64,000 nt of DNA from the NCBI GenBank assembly GCA_002381185.1, contig DFOA01000010.1:7965-71964 (forward strand). The letters are read 5' to 3'. Each line of letters opens with the position of its first letter. The first letter of the stretch is position 1. The DNA is from Firmicutes bacterium UBA3553. Its GTDB lineage: Bacteria; Bacillota; Clostridia; Tissierellales; Sedimentibacteraceae. The position numbers were made by a program, and so were the translations under genes. The notes under the pieces were generated by a model. That model was not told where the DNA came from, made no database searches, and saw only the letters and a list, made by a program, of their open reading frames with translations. This document shows, piece by piece, positions 8,441 to 17,739 of the stretch.

Positions 8441-9208
8441 ATGCATAATGATTATTCTTACAGTTTTGATAATGATTTGAAGTATTGTTATCCTGGTTCT
8501 TCAGTTTTGAAAAATAAATTAAACATTACAAATGAACATGATTTAAGCGTAGCTGAAAGAGAAATAAGTTCATTAAGAATGATGGAACTAGAAAAAAAGC
8601 CAATGAAGGGAAACCTAGATTTCAATCATTTAAAAGAAATACATTATAATATTTTTAAAGAAATTTATGAGTGGGCCGGACAAGTCAGAACGGTTAATAT
8701 TTCTAAAGGTAATGTATTTTGTTATTATGAAAATATAGAAAGTTATGCAGATTATATTTTTAATAAACTTAAAGAAGAAAACTATCTAATGAATGCAGGA
8801 AAAGATGCTATATTTGATAGGTTTTCTTTTTATTTGAGTGAAATAAATGCTCTTCATCCTTTTAGAGAGGGAAATGGACGTTCTCAGAGGGTATTTATCT
8901 CTTACATAGCAAAGGTAGCAGGATATGAATTGAACTTTGCTGAAGTATCTCAGAAACAGATGATAGAATTAAGTGTTCGCGCTTTTAACAACGGTCATGA
9001 AGAATATATTAATATGTTCAAAAAAATTTCAAGTCCTATTAAAGCGGAAGAGCAGATGGCTTTTATTACATCTATTGGGTTAAATCCTGTACATCATAAC
9101 AATAAAAAGACCTTGGAAGAAATCAGCAGAAATATAGATGAATACAGAAATAATATTGATTCCCAAAAGGGTCAAATTAAAACTTTAAATAAAAGTAACG
9201 AGAGATAA
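8441..9208 (+). CDS. fic: Fic domain AMP-transferase toxin
   Basis: A 255-residue Fic protein that would transfer AMP from ATP to a target protein; VbhT-like toxins modify DNA gyrase or topoisomerase IV. The active-site motif HPFREGNGRSQR (residues 139-150) is intact, with catalytic His139 and the anion-binding arginines. The upstream Y-P-G-S..L-K-N-K-L and the E-I-Y-E-W-A-G-Q-V-R-T motif are typical of the group. The C-terminal third is helical and charged. Together with the antitoxin it forms an addiction module that would stabilise the element. Confidence 0.93.
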   Translation: MHNDYSYSFDNDLKYCYPGSSVLKNKLNITNEHDLSVAEREISSLRMMELEKKPMKGNLDFNHLKEIHYNIFKEIYEWAGQVRTVNISKGNVFCYYENIESYADYIFNKLKEENYLMNAGKDAIFDRFSFYLSEINALHPFREGNGRSQRVFISYIAKVAGYELNFAEVSQKQMIELSVRAFNNGHEEYINMFKKISSPIKAEEQMAFITSIGLNPVHHNNKKTLEEISRNIDEYRNNIDSQKGQIKTLNKSNER

Positions 9209-9232
9209 CTCTGTTCCAATGGAACAGAAGTA
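9208..9232. repeat. parS-like palindrome copy 3
   Basis: Core CTGTTCCAaTGGAACAG (9211-9227), with the outer left arm shortened by one base. The bases after it (AGTAAAATAGATTCAA) match those after copy 2, so the two sites were duplicated with some flank. Confidence 0.75.
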
Positions 9233-9288
9233 AAATAGATTCAACCAATATATGAGATAAATTAAAATTTAAAGGAGACATATTAAAT

Positions 9289-9540
9289 ATGGAGAACAAT
9301 GTTAATATAATTAAAATCGATTCGTTTAATGTTAATAAAATCGATCCATTTAATATTGAAAATACAGAGATAAATTATGAACAGAAATTATTTGAACTTA
9401 AAGAAATGTTGAATTCAATAGAAAAAAGTGGTTTAAATATAAAAGAGCTTATATTAAAATTGAATATAGAATTATTAGAAAAATGGGATGAGCCGTATAG
9501 AGCAAAAGCTTTGGAATTATTAGGTAGTTATTCAAGTTAA
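9289..9540 (+). CDS. Hypothetical 83-residue protein
   Basis: An acidic, mainly helical protein that begins with two copies of a short I-K-I-D-(S/P)-F-N segment. I recognise no family. AAGGAG (9272-9277) lies at a good distance from the start. It lies between the fic module and the primase gene, flanked on both sides by parS-like palindromes. Confidence 0.6.
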   Translation: MENNVNIIKIDSFNVNKIDPFNIENTEINYEQKLFELKEMLNSIEKSGLNIKELILKLNIELLEKWDEPYRAKALELLGSYSS

Positions 9541-9583
9541 GCTAAAAATTAACTTGGTATACAAGAAATGAGAAATAAAATAT

Positions 9584-9606
9584 CTTCTGATCCATTAGAA
9601 CAGAAG
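9584..9606. repeat. parS-like palindrome copy 4, degenerate
   Basis: CTTCTGaTCCAtTaGAACAGAAG keeps the shape of the family with two substitutions in the inner core. Confidence 0.6.
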
Positions 9607-9610
9607 TTAA

Positions 9611-9638
9611 ACAGCAGAAAAAATACTGCTGTTTTTTT
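9611..9638 (+). terminator. Terminator or attenuator before the primase gene
   Basis: ACAGCAG (9611-9617) pairs with CTGCTGT (9626-9632) around an A-rich loop and is followed by a run of seven T. The primase gene starts 30 bp later. Confidence 0.8.
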
Positions 9639-9667
9639 ATTGCTTGAAAACAAAAGGAGGAACTTAA

Positions 9668-10669
9668 ATGTATACTCAAAACCAAATTAACAAGGCAAAA
9701 AACATGGATTTATTAGACTATATGCAACAAAGAGGATATTCTCTTTTCCAATCAGCAGCTAATGAATATAGGCTTAAAGAACATGACAGCTTAGTGATAA
9801 GTAATAATAAGTGGAAGTGGTTTTCTCGGGATATTGGTGGAGATACACTTGATTTTGTCACTAAATATGAGGGCAAGGGCTTTAAAGATGCTATGGAGAT
9901 ATTACTCGGCGAGAAAGGAAAAGAAAAGGTAAACGAATATGATGTCCGCTCCAAAGAGCAGAAAATTAAGGAAATAGCTAATCTGCCTGAGAAAGCAGAT
10001 AACTACAGAAGATTATTTGCTTATCTTGCCAAGACCCGAAGAATTGATCCTTCTATAATTCAGGATATGATTAATGACGGTAAGCTATATCAGGAAAAAG
10101 AGCATAACAATTGTGTATTTTTAGGGAAGGATGCAGACGGTAAAATAAAATATTGCCTTAAGGTTGGAACTAGTACATACAAGAGGTATAAGGGTGAAAT
10201 TGAAGGTTCTGATAAAGCTTATGGTGTTGAATTATGTATAGCACCAGAAAGCGAAAAGGTATATATATATGAATCGATAATTGATGCCATGAGTCATGCG
10301 ACAATGATTAAAATTCAGGGTGGCAATTATAAAGATCACAACAGAATACCTCTCGGATGTGTTGCTGATTTGAAGCTTGAGCAGTTCTTAAAGGATCATC
10401 CTGACATTAAAGTTATTGTTTCCTGCCTAGATAATGATAAGGCAGGTATAGAAGCAACAGAAAAGATTAAAGAGAAATATACCAAAAAGGGCTATCAAAT
10501 AAAGCGCATACTACCAATCAGTAAGGATTTTAACGATGATTTGGTTGCTGCTTTTGAAAAATATGAAAAAAAAACAATGTCAGATATAAATAAGGATATA
10601 AAAATGCATCAACAAAATAATAAAAACATGCTGCTTGAAAACAAATATAATAATGTCATGGAAAGGTAA
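9668..10669 (+). CDS. DUF3991/TOPRIM domain primase-like protein
   Basis: A 333-residue DnaG-like protein. The N-terminal part (about residues 8-85, with WKWFSRDIGGDTLDFV) corresponds to the DUF3991-type region that replaces the primase zinc domain; the TOPRIM fold follows with Glu202 in VYIYESIIDA and the D-N-D motif at 255-257 in VSCLDNDKAG. Such proteins are common in Clostridia conjugative elements and probably prime second-strand synthesis after transfer. A strong AAGGAGG precedes the ATG and an attenuator-like hairpin lies upstream. Confidence 0.87.
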   Translation: MYTQNQINKAKNMDLLDYMQQRGYSLFQSAANEYRLKEHDSLVISNNKWKWFSRDIGGDTLDFVTKYEGKGFKDAMEILLGEKGKEKVNEYDVRSKEQKIKEIANLPEKADNYRRLFAYLAKTRRIDPSIIQDMINDGKLYQEKEHNNCVFLGKDADGKIKYCLKVGTSTYKRYKGEIEGSDKAYGVELCIAPESEKVYIYESIIDAMSHATMIKIQGGNYKDHNRIPLGCVADLKLEQFLKDHPDIKVIVSCLDNDKAGIEATEKIKEKYTKKGYQIKRILPISKDFNDDLVAAFEKYEKKTMSDINKDIKMHQQNNKNMLLENKYNNVMER

Positions 10670-10675
10670 AAAGTG

Positions 10676-12238
10676 ATGAAAACAAAGATTATAACTTTTT
10701 GGTCACCGGTTAAACGCCAAGGTGGGTGCAGCACTAATGTTGCTTTATATGCTTCGTATCTGTCAAGTATAATGAACGAAACTGAAAAAGCTGTAATATA
10801 TAGTTTAAATGAAAATGCAGATGCTGCTGATTATTTGACTCCCACGACTATAAGAAATGGCGGTGAGGAGCTATTGCTATTAAGTGAGAATAACAATGTT
10901 AACTGTAAGGAGGATGTATTAGCATACACGCATAAGCTGTCTGATAATCTTGATATCTTAGGAACGGGAAAAGAAAAGGAGATAATATCAAGGAGAATAA
11001 TACAAATGACTGAAATACTCACAATGGCATATGATTATATATTAATTGATTCAGTTACAGATAGAGATCCTGCTTCACATAGAATTTTTGACATAGCTGA
11101 TTTGGTTGTAATATGTGTTCCACAAGACAAGTTTGTGTATGAAGAACTTGAAATGAGTATCTTTGAAAATAAAAAGATGATTTTCTTAAGCTCTATGCAT
11201 AATGAGAAAAATGAATTGCGTTTAAATAAGATCCAGACTATGGCTCCGGTTCAAGTCTATAAAATAAGTCGTGATGATAAAATTAGTCAGGCAGTATATG
11301 ATCAGGAAGTGTTCAATTATATATGTCATGAATTTAAGAAAAAGTCATCTGTTATAAACGAACTTAAAGAGCTGCACAACGAAATACATAGGTTAATTAA
11401 CCTTGAGAAATTGAACATTACATATGAGGTTAAAAAAAGCTATGAGCAAAAAAGTGGTGTTTTGCCAACTGAACCAGAAATAAAGGTAATTAAGGAATAC
11501 AAATTTATTAAGGCGAAAAATAACATTGCTGTAATTAATCTTTCTCAAGGGGCCGGTTCTACATTTATAACATTAAATCTTTCCTACGCACTAAAGGATA
11601 AAAAGGTTGATACCGCTGTAATTGAGATACCAGGCAAAAATATGAAAGCAGATATTATTAATATAATTTACGAAGAACAGAAATCCTCTGAAGAAAAGTT
11701 AATAAAAAATGGTATACGATTTTATGTTAATAATAATGAAAAAAATTGTGATTGGAGCAAAGAAAAGAATTTTGACTTTATAAGTTTAATAAGCAGAGAA
11801 AGTAATATAAACATATATGATGTAGGAAGTAGTCAGATAGAAGATGAAAATACAAGTTTTTTGTTCAATATTATTGATGTTGCAATTATTGTGATAGATC
11901 CTATGCCATATAAATTATTGCAGACTGAAGAAAGAATTAATGTAATTAAGATGCTTGGGGAGAAGTCTGTTAATGTTATTTATGTATTAAATAAGTACAT
12001 TAAGGATTTGAATAAGAAGGATATTGAAAAATATCTACAAGTTAAAATTTCTTCATGTGTACCTTTTATAAATCCTGAAACTTTATATGCTGCTTATTAT
12101 TCTAATCAAACAGTTTATCAGTTTGAAAGATCAGAGCTTTTTCATAATAGCTTACAAAAAATTCTCACGGATGCAAATGTGCTAGAATATGAAAATCAGA
12201 GAAAAAATAAAAAATTTAATCTGTTCAAATGGAGGTAA
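10676..12238 (+). CDS. CpaE/TadZ-like protein with two ParA-like ATPase domains
   Basis: A 520-residue cytosolic protein with two tandem MinD/ParA-like folds: the first begins IITFWSPVKRQGGCSTNVA (about residues 4-22), the second about residue 285 with AVINLSQGAGSTFITLN. Both P-loops are degenerate: the invariant lysine before Ser/Thr is missing in each. TadZ/CpaE proteins that place Tad pili at the cell pole also have altered P-loops, and the gene heads the Tad cluster, so a pilus-positioning role is likely. It ends FKW-R just before the CpaB gene. ATG 10676 is chosen; GTG 10673 is an alternative. Confidence 0.62.
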   Translation: MKTKIITFWSPVKRQGGCSTNVALYASYLSSIMNETEKAVIYSLNENADAADYLTPTTIRNGGEELLLLSENNNVNCKEDVLAYTHKLSDNLDILGTGKEKEIISRRIIQMTEILTMAYDYILIDSVTDRDPASHRIFDIADLVVICVPQDKFVYEELEMSIFENKKMIFLSSMHNEKNELRLNKIQTMAPVQVYKISRDDKISQAVYDQEVFNYICHEFKKKSSVINELKELHNEIHRLINLEKLNITYEVKKSYEQKSGVLPTEPEIKVIKEYKFIKAKNNIAVINLSQGAGSTFITLNLSYALKDKKVDTAVIEIPGKNMKADIINIIYEEQKSSEEKLIKNGIRFYVNNNEKNCDWSKEKNFDFISLISRESNINIYDVGSSQIEDENTSFLFNIIDVAIIVIDPMPYKLLQTEERINVIKMLGEKSVNVIYVLNKYIKDLNKKDIEKYLQVKISSCVPFINPETLYAAYYSNQTVYQFERSELFHNSLQKILTDANVLEYENQRKNKKFNLFKWR

Positions 12239-12240
12239 TT

Positions 12241-12966
12241 TTGAGAAATTTAAAAGTTAATATTTTTAAAGCAACAGCAGCATTTTTGGTGATTTTAGCT
12301 GCTGTTTTTTATTATTATGAAGAAATAAAGGTCCCTGAAGCATACATTGAAACAATAGAAGTAATTGTTGCTGCGATCGACATTCAGGAAAATACAATAA
12401 TTGAAAAAGAGATGTTGTCTATAGAAAAAAGATACGCTGAAGATAATAAAAAGACAGTGAATGTTGCAAAATCATATGATGAAGTTGTTGGTAAGCGTAC
12501 AATAGTACCAATATACAAAGGTGAGTCAATTAATAATAATCGTATTATAGAAAACAAAAATTACATGAACATCAAGGATCAGACCCAAATATCATTGAAC
12601 ATAAACGAAGTAGATAAAGCCTTGGAACTAAAAAAAGGTGATTATATAGATATATGGCTAGAACCTGTTTCACAAGGTCAGGATATGCAAACAACTATAG
12701 AACCTTATAAACTAATTGAAAAGATACAGATCATTAAGGTCCATGACTCTAATTACAACAATATAGACCAACAAAAGACTGCAACCGGAGCTGAAAATAT
12801 AACATCAAGCACTGTATATGTGCCGGCATATTTTACAATAGAGTTGCCAGATGCAGAATTGAAAGTGTTATATTCTATAGACAAAAATAAATACAATGTA
12901 CGCGTCACTCGTTATGGTGAAGAAAAATTGTTTAATACAATAGCAAGTGTTATAAGGGGTGATTAA
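12241..12966 (+). CDS. CpaB/RcpC-like pilus assembly protein with SAF domain
   Basis: A 241-residue protein with one N-terminal membrane anchor (about residues 9-25) and an extracellular SAF-type domain (IVAAIDIQENTIIEKEML, then VGKRTIVPIYKGESIN) followed by the region typical of CpaB/RcpC. It would act outside the membrane in Tad pilus assembly. I choose a TTG start at 12241 because GGAGG (12231-12235) lies 5 bp before it; the in-frame ATG at 12229 overlaps the preceding gene and lacks a ribosome site. Confidence 0.8.
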   Translation: MRNLKVNIFKATAAFLVILAAVFYYYEEIKVPEAYIETIEVIVAAIDIQENTIIEKEMLSIEKRYAEDNKKTVNVAKSYDEVVGKRTIVPIYKGESINNNRIIENKNYMNIKDQTQISLNINEVDKALELKKGDYIDIWLEPVSQGQDMQTTIEPYKLIEKIQIIKVHDSNYNNIDQQKTATGAENITSSTVYVPAYFTIELPDAELKVLYSIDKNKYNVRVTRYGEEKLFNTIASVIRGD

Positions 12967-12967
12967 T

Positions 12968-13888
12968 ATGCCGAAAATCAGTTACATAGATAAAAGCTTT
13001 AGGAGAGACAAATTACAGCTTATTGATAAAATAAATGAAGTTATCAGAAATTATATAGCTCAAGGATACAGCCTGACATTAAGACAAGTATATTATCAGC
13101 TTGTGGCTAGAGCAATAATCGAGAATAATGAGAAGTCCTATAAAAATGTTGGAAATCTCATAAGCGATGCAAGGCTTGCCGGCTTGATAGATTGGAATTC
13201 TATTGAAGACAGAACAAGAAACATGAGAGGAAATTCTCATTGGTCTTCACCCGGTTCTATAATAAACTCTGCTGCGTATTCCTACCATTTGGATCACTGG
13301 GAAGGACAGGAGTATTATGTTGAGGTATGGGTTGAAAAGGATGCTCTCATTGGTATTGTCGGCCAGATATGCGGTCAGTTGGATGTTAATTTCTTTTCAT
13401 GCCGGGGCTATGTCTCACAGTCTGAAATGTGGGCAGCTGCACAAAGATTAAAACTTAGGCAAGACCAAGGTCAAAATGTGGTGCTTCTGCATTTAGGCGA
13501 TCATGACCCAAGCGGTAAAGATATGAGCAGGGATATCCAGGACAGGCTTAGAATATTTGAAGCCTATAATGTTGAATTTCATAGGCTTGCGCTCAATATG
13601 AATCAGATTGAACAATATAATCCACCGCCTAACCCTGCAAAGCTTACGGATAGCAGAGCAACACAATATATAGATGAATTTGGTTATGACAGTTGGGAGT
13701 TAGATGCCCTAGAACCGCAAATTATAAGTAATTTGATTGAAAAAAATGTGAGTAGATATCGTAATGAAAGAATTTATAATGAAATATTAAAGCAAGAGAA
13801 AACGGAAAAAAACCTGCTTTCAGATATATCTACTAATTGGAATGGTATAGGAGAAAACTGGAATGAAATTAAAAGAATATATTGCTGA
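12968..13888 (+). CDS. Topoisomerase VI-A/Spo11-like TOPRIM protein
   Basis: A 306-residue protein. The N-terminal half has a winged-helix pattern (TLRQVYYQLVARAIIENN) like the 5Y-CAP domain of Topo VI A/Spo11, and the C-terminal half is a TOPRIM fold with Glu in VWVEKDALIG and the metal motif D-H-D in LHLGDHDPSGKDM. Similar stand-alone proteins occur in phages and plasmids; their activity is not established. A conserved tyrosine lies in the R-Q-V-Y-Y-Q-L segment. It is out of place in a pilus operon: it starts just behind the CpaB gene and is followed by a TadZ-like ATPase. ATG 12968 has GGGG upstream; GTG 12959 is an alternative. Confidence 0.7.
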   Translation: MPKISYIDKSFRRDKLQLIDKINEVIRNYIAQGYSLTLRQVYYQLVARAIIENNEKSYKNVGNLISDARLAGLIDWNSIEDRTRNMRGNSHWSSPGSIINSAAYSYHLDHWEGQEYYVEVWVEKDALIGIVGQICGQLDVNFFSCRGYVSQSEMWAAAQRLKLRQDQGQNVVLLHLGDHDPSGKDMSRDIQDRLRIFEAYNVEFHRLALNMNQIEQYNPPPNPAKLTDSRATQYIDEFGYDSWELDALEPQIISNLIEKNVSRYRNERIYNEILKQEKTEKNLLSDISTNWNGIGENWNEIKRIYC

Positions 13889-13917
13889 AGCAATTGAAGG
13901 ATGGAGGGAGCTGAAAA

Positions 13918-14568
13918 ATGACAAAACTGATAACAGTAACGGGCAGGTCCGGAGCAGGAAAGACGACAGTAGCGGCAATACTAGCAGAAAAACTATCTGA
14001 AAAATATATTGTATGCTTGGTTGACAATAATCGGGATAACATAAATATATATTCATCTTTATCTACGATTGAAAATATAAAACTGTATTTCTGCCTTAAT
14101 GACAAGGCGAGCTGCTGTCGGGCCATAAAAGAAAGTGCGGCAAAGCTAAATAAGAACCTATATTTCTTTTCGGGGAGCAATGAACTGCTTACTAAAGACG
14201 AAATACAAATTTTTAAAGAGCAGGAAATCTTTGAATACATCATCCTGGATTCCGGAATAAATGTTGAGCAGTCTGACTTCGAAATAACAGTTATAAATCC
14301 TAACAGACGAGAATACGAAATGACAGAATCATCAGATAAAAATATAATTGTTATAAACAGATATGCAGAAAATACAGAGTTTAAGGTTGATGCAAAAGAC
14401 TTTAAACTCTATTTTTGTCCAGAGATAATTAATTTCCCCAATGGCTTTTTTCTTACTCTTCCGGAAGAAAATGAAAAAGAAATAAAAAAACTTATTGAAA
14501 AAATAACAGGTGAAAGATTAAAAAATAGCAAAACAAGGCCAAAATTCAGGTTGTTTGGAGGAATCTAA
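13918..14568 (+). CDS. TadZ/CpaE-like P-loop ATPase
   Basis: A 216-residue ATPase with an intact Walker A motif GRSGAGKT (about residues 9-16) and a YIILDSG B motif. Fold and position directly before tadA suggest the TadZ/CpaE role of setting pilus position or of assisting the secretion ATPase. The protein ends RPKFRLFGGI, similar to the FKWR-type end of the gene at 10676, and its start is preceded by GGAGGGAG. It abuts tadA without a gap. Confidence 0.68.
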   Translation: MTKLITVTGRSGAGKTTVAAILAEKLSEKYIVCLVDNNRDNINIYSSLSTIENIKLYFCLNDKASCCRAIKESAAKLNKNLYFFSGSNELLTKDEIQIFKEQEIFEYIILDSGINVEQSDFEITVINPNRREYEMTESSDKNIIVINRYAENTEFKVDAKDFKLYFCPEIINFPNGFFLTLPEENEKEIKKLIEKITGERLKNSKTRPKFRLFGGI

Positions 14569-15858
14569 ATGGAATACAAAGAAATAGAAAACTATGTATA
14601 TGAACAGATTACCAATAAAGAATTTCCGTCAAAAGAATTAAGCAATATACATACTCAGATGTTAATTAATTGTTCAGCCGGTGACATGGTTGCCAGAAAA
14701 TATATTATGACATTAATCAGAAATATATTACTAGAGATTAATATTCCTAAAGAGGAAACAGAAAGCATTGCAAATAAAATTTACGCTGAAAAATGGGGTC
14801 TGAAAATACTTGAAAAATATAATATACCTGATGTTGATGAAATAATAGTATTAGGAACACGAATTCTGCTGAAGAAGCAGGGAGACATATTTGAAGTTAA
14901 CGAACAGTTCAACAATTATAATGAAGTTATTAATGTAATGCGTAGAAGTATAGAGTTTGATAAAACAAAGGACTTAAATGATTCAAATCCTGCTATTTCG
15001 GCAGAAAGATCAGATGGAGCAAGAATACAAATTACAATACCGCCTTTATCAAAATATCCGATACTTAATATCCGTAAATTTGACAGTTTTGTTCCAACAA
15101 CTGAAAATATGTTGGCCAGTAATACCTTTTCGGAAAAAGAGGTCGAGATGTTGTCAGCGTTTGTTAGAGGAAGGGCTAATATATTCGTAATCGGAGAGCC
15201 AGAGTCAGGTAAAACATCAACCGTTAAGTGGCTTATAGACTTTATAAACAATAAAATGATTATTGGTCTGCTAGAGACGGATTTTGAAATGAATCCTGAA
15301 CGACTTTATCCGCATAAATATTTTATATCGTTAAGGGAAAGGGGTGGATACTCTTTAGGGGATTTATTTGCTGTCCAACTACGGCAGAGTATTAATCTTA
15401 CAATTGTTACGGAAGTAAGAAATAAAGAAGCTGATGAGTTAATTATGTCTATGACACGAGGGCTTGACGGAAGTATGGGAACTGGACATATTACAGATGC
15501 AGATAGCGTTCCGGATGCACTTGCCTATATGATTATGGAAAATGGAAATAACATATCATTTAACGCAAAAAGAAACCAGGTGGCTGAGGCTATAGATATT
15601 GTAATAGATATGAGAAAGCTTCCTGAGAACGAAAAGGGGCAGAGGAAAAAAATTGGTGGTGGCATTTATGAACTCATTGCAAAAGGAGAAAACAAACGAC
15701 ATGAGACAGTACCACTTTCAAAACTTATTATTGATGAAGAGAATCCTCAAGCAAGCAATAAAAAGGTATACGAAAATACCATATCAAATAAACTCAAAGA
15801 AAAGCTTAATAGAAACGGTTTAAAAATGAGTGAAATTAAAAGGATTTTTGGTGATTAA
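14569..15858 (+). CDS. tadA: TadA/CpaF secretion ATPase
   Basis: A 429-residue type II/IV secretion ATPase of the CpaF group that powers Tad/Flp pilus assembly from the cytosolic side of the membrane. It has Walker A GEPESGKT (residues 209-216), an acidic stretch LLETDFE in place of the Asp box, the Walker B-like LTIVTEVRNKEAD and the His-box-like GSMGTGHI. Length is normal for the family. It lies between the TadZ-like ATPase and tadB in a tight operon. Confidence 0.9.
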   Translation: MEYKEIENYVYEQITNKEFPSKELSNIHTQMLINCSAGDMVARKYIMTLIRNILLEINIPKEETESIANKIYAEKWGLKILEKYNIPDVDEIIVLGTRILLKKQGDIFEVNEQFNNYNEVINVMRRSIEFDKTKDLNDSNPAISAERSDGARIQITIPPLSKYPILNIRKFDSFVPTTENMLASNTFSEKEVEMLSAFVRGRANIFVIGEPESGKTSTVKWLIDFINNKMIIGLLETDFEMNPERLYPHKYFISLRERGGYSLGDLFAVQLRQSINLTIVTEVRNKEADELIMSMTRGLDGSMGTGHITDADSVPDALAYMIMENGNNISFNAKRNQVAEAIDIVIDMRKLPENEKGQRKKIGGGIYELIAKGENKRHETVPLSKLIIDEENPQASNKKVYENTISNKLKEKLNRNGLKMSEIKRIFGD

Positions 15859-15859
15859 G

Positions 15860-16780
15860 ATGTATAAGGTACTTATAGTTACAGCAATTATTTGTATTGC
15901 TTTCGGTATATTTAAAAGACCAAGAAAAATGAAAGTTAAGAATTTCAGTAAAGAAAGTAAAGAAAATATCCTGCTTATGAAACTTGATAAAATAATAAAT
16001 AAGAGTAATTATTTAAGCCAGGTAAAGGAAAAGTACATATCAAAGCTTCAATTAATTAACTTTAAGAATTATAAATATAACAATGTGTTAATAGTGAAAT
16101 ATGTTGCAATTGATGCTTTAATATCACTACTCTTATTAATAGCTTTATTTAATATAATAACGATGTGGTATGCAGCATTAACTATTTCGGCAGTATGTTT
16201 TCAACTGATAATCATGCTGGGAGAAAATTATATTAAATATAGAATAGATAAAATACACAGGCAATTTACGGAAGCATTAAAATGCTTTTTAGATGAATAT
16301 ATAATTAATAAAAATATAAAGAATGCAATAAATAACTCCTACAATAAGATGCCAAAAGAAATAGGCGGAGCTTTTGAGATGCTGGCAAGAGAGCTTTCAG
16401 GAGAAAAAAACTATGAGACTACAATAAAAAAATTTGCAAATGAGCTGTCATATGTATGGGGCCATAGTTTTGCAGAATTTTTAATAAGCAGCTATGAAGG
16501 AGCAGGAGATGTAACAGAAGAACTTATGATGTTGAATAAGCTGATATCAGAGGAGATAACAGCTGAGGAAGAAGAAAAGTCCAGCAGGTTTGAAAACAAA
16601 CTGACTTTTATAGTAATATATTTCTTTGCTTTGGTTGGAATTATTATAAACATCTTAAAAAACAACCTGGCAAGGTATTTATATTTTTATACAGACACTG
16701 GGAATGCCCTTATTGCCGCATGGTTGATAATTTTAATTGTAAAAATTGCGTTTACATCGCTTACTGAAAGAGGAAGGTGA
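15860..16780 (+). CDS. tadB: TadB-like pilus inner-membrane platform protein
   Basis: A 306-residue protein with an N-terminal hydrophobic stretch, a central pair of membrane segments (about residues 78-125) and two near the C terminus (about 250-300), with the T2SSF cytoplasmic helical domain between them, including the L-A-R-E-L-S-G and SSYEGAGDVTEELMML segments. It would form the membrane platform with TadC and couple to TadA. ATG 15860 lies one base behind the tadA stop; an upstream frame overlapping tadA has no ribosome site. Confidence 0.82.
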   Translation: MYKVLIVTAIICIAFGIFKRPRKMKVKNFSKESKENILLMKLDKIINKSNYLSQVKEKYISKLQLINFKNYKYNNVLIVKYVAIDALISLLLLIALFNIITMWYAALTISAVCFQLIIMLGENYIKYRIDKIHRQFTEALKCFLDEYIINKNIKNAINNSYNKMPKEIGGAFEMLARELSGEKNYETTIKKFANELSYVWGHSFAEFLISSYEGAGDVTEELMMLNKLISEEITAEEEEKSSRFENKLTFIVIYFFALVGIIINILKNNLARYLYFYTDTGNALIAAWLIILIVKIAFTSLTERGR

Positions 16781-16784
16781 AAAC

Positions 16785-17681
16785 ATGTATGCTATACTTT
16801 TAATGATATCAATAGTAGTTTTGGCACTTAGCATTAAGCCTAAGAAGAAACTTAAACGTAGGAATGATAAAGGGTTATTAGAATCATTAAATAATAAGTT
16901 TTCAAAGTTGCACCACAAAAAAGGAAGCCGAAGATACTACAAATTAAAGCAGAAGATAATAAATGCAGGGCTAAAAATGAGTCCGGAAACATATCAGACA
17001 GTAAGATTGGTATTGCCGGTTGTGGTTATGGTAATTTACATACTTTTCAAATCTATAAATTTTATTAATCTTAAAATAAGTGCTGAAAACCTCATAGAAG
17101 CAGCAAAAATATTAAATGATGAATCAATTTTAAATATAAGGTTCAACATAAACTTTTTAATTGTTTTTTTGATTGGTTTTATATCATTATTGCTGCAAGA
17201 GTTAATACTTTTTTTTATGGGAAAGATAAAGGCAAAAATAAGTAAAAGAGAAGCATTAATTTTGCAGACATATACAATAATGCTTCTTAAAACAACTAAA
17301 CCTGTAAAGCAAATACTCATTTCCTTATACGAAAGGGCAGATTTTTTTAAACCACATCTTAAGAAAGCAAATGAGAGATTCTCAACTGATCCTGAGGTTG
17401 CTCTTTCAGAATTGATGGAATCTGCTCAAGGTGATTTTATAAATATTTGTATTGCCCTTCAGCAGGCATTCAATGGCTGCAGGCCACTTAGTGTAACATA
17501 TCTTGAAAATCGCAGGAATCTTTCAAGGGAAGTTAACAAACAGATAAGAATAAGAAATCAAACCAGAAACCAAGGAATAGGTATTTTGATTATGATAATT
17601 CCACTGGTAGTATCCCTTGCAATCGTAGGGTATCCATGGATAATGTATACTTTAAAGGCAATAAGATCAATTCCAATATAA
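16785..17681 (+). CDS. tadC: TadC-like pilus inner-membrane platform protein
   Basis: A 298-residue T2SSF-type protein: N-terminal membrane segment, two segments around residues 75-150 and one at the C terminus (IGILIMIIPLVVSLAIVGYPW). It is the second platform protein. GAGGAAGGTG precedes ATG 16785, which fixes the start; the longer frame overlaps tadB. A hairpin follows the gene, probably lowering read-through into the pilin genes or processing the mRNA. Confidence 0.82.
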   Translation: MYAILLMISIVVLALSIKPKKKLKRRNDKGLLESLNNKFSKLHHKKGSRRYYKLKQKIINAGLKMSPETYQTVRLVLPVVVMVIYILFKSINFINLKISAENLIEAAKILNDESILNIRFNINFLIVFLIGFISLLLQELILFFMGKIKAKISKREALILQTYTIMLLKTTKPVKQILISLYERADFFKPHLKKANERFSTDPEVALSELMESAQGDFINICIALQQAFNGCRPLSVTYLENRRNLSREVNKQIRIRNQTRNQGIGILIMIIPLVVSLAIVGYPWIMYTLKAIRSIPI

Positions 17682-17690
17682 AATTCAAGA

Positions 17691-17716
17691 CGGCAGTTAA
17701 TCCTGCTGTTTTTTTA
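17691..17716 (+). terminator. Terminator or attenuator between tadC and the pilins
   Basis: CGGCAG (17691-17696) pairs with CTGCTG (17703-17708) with one G-T pair, followed by a T-run. Confidence 0.65.
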
Positions 17717-17739
17717 TATAGATATTTCATGTATAAGGG

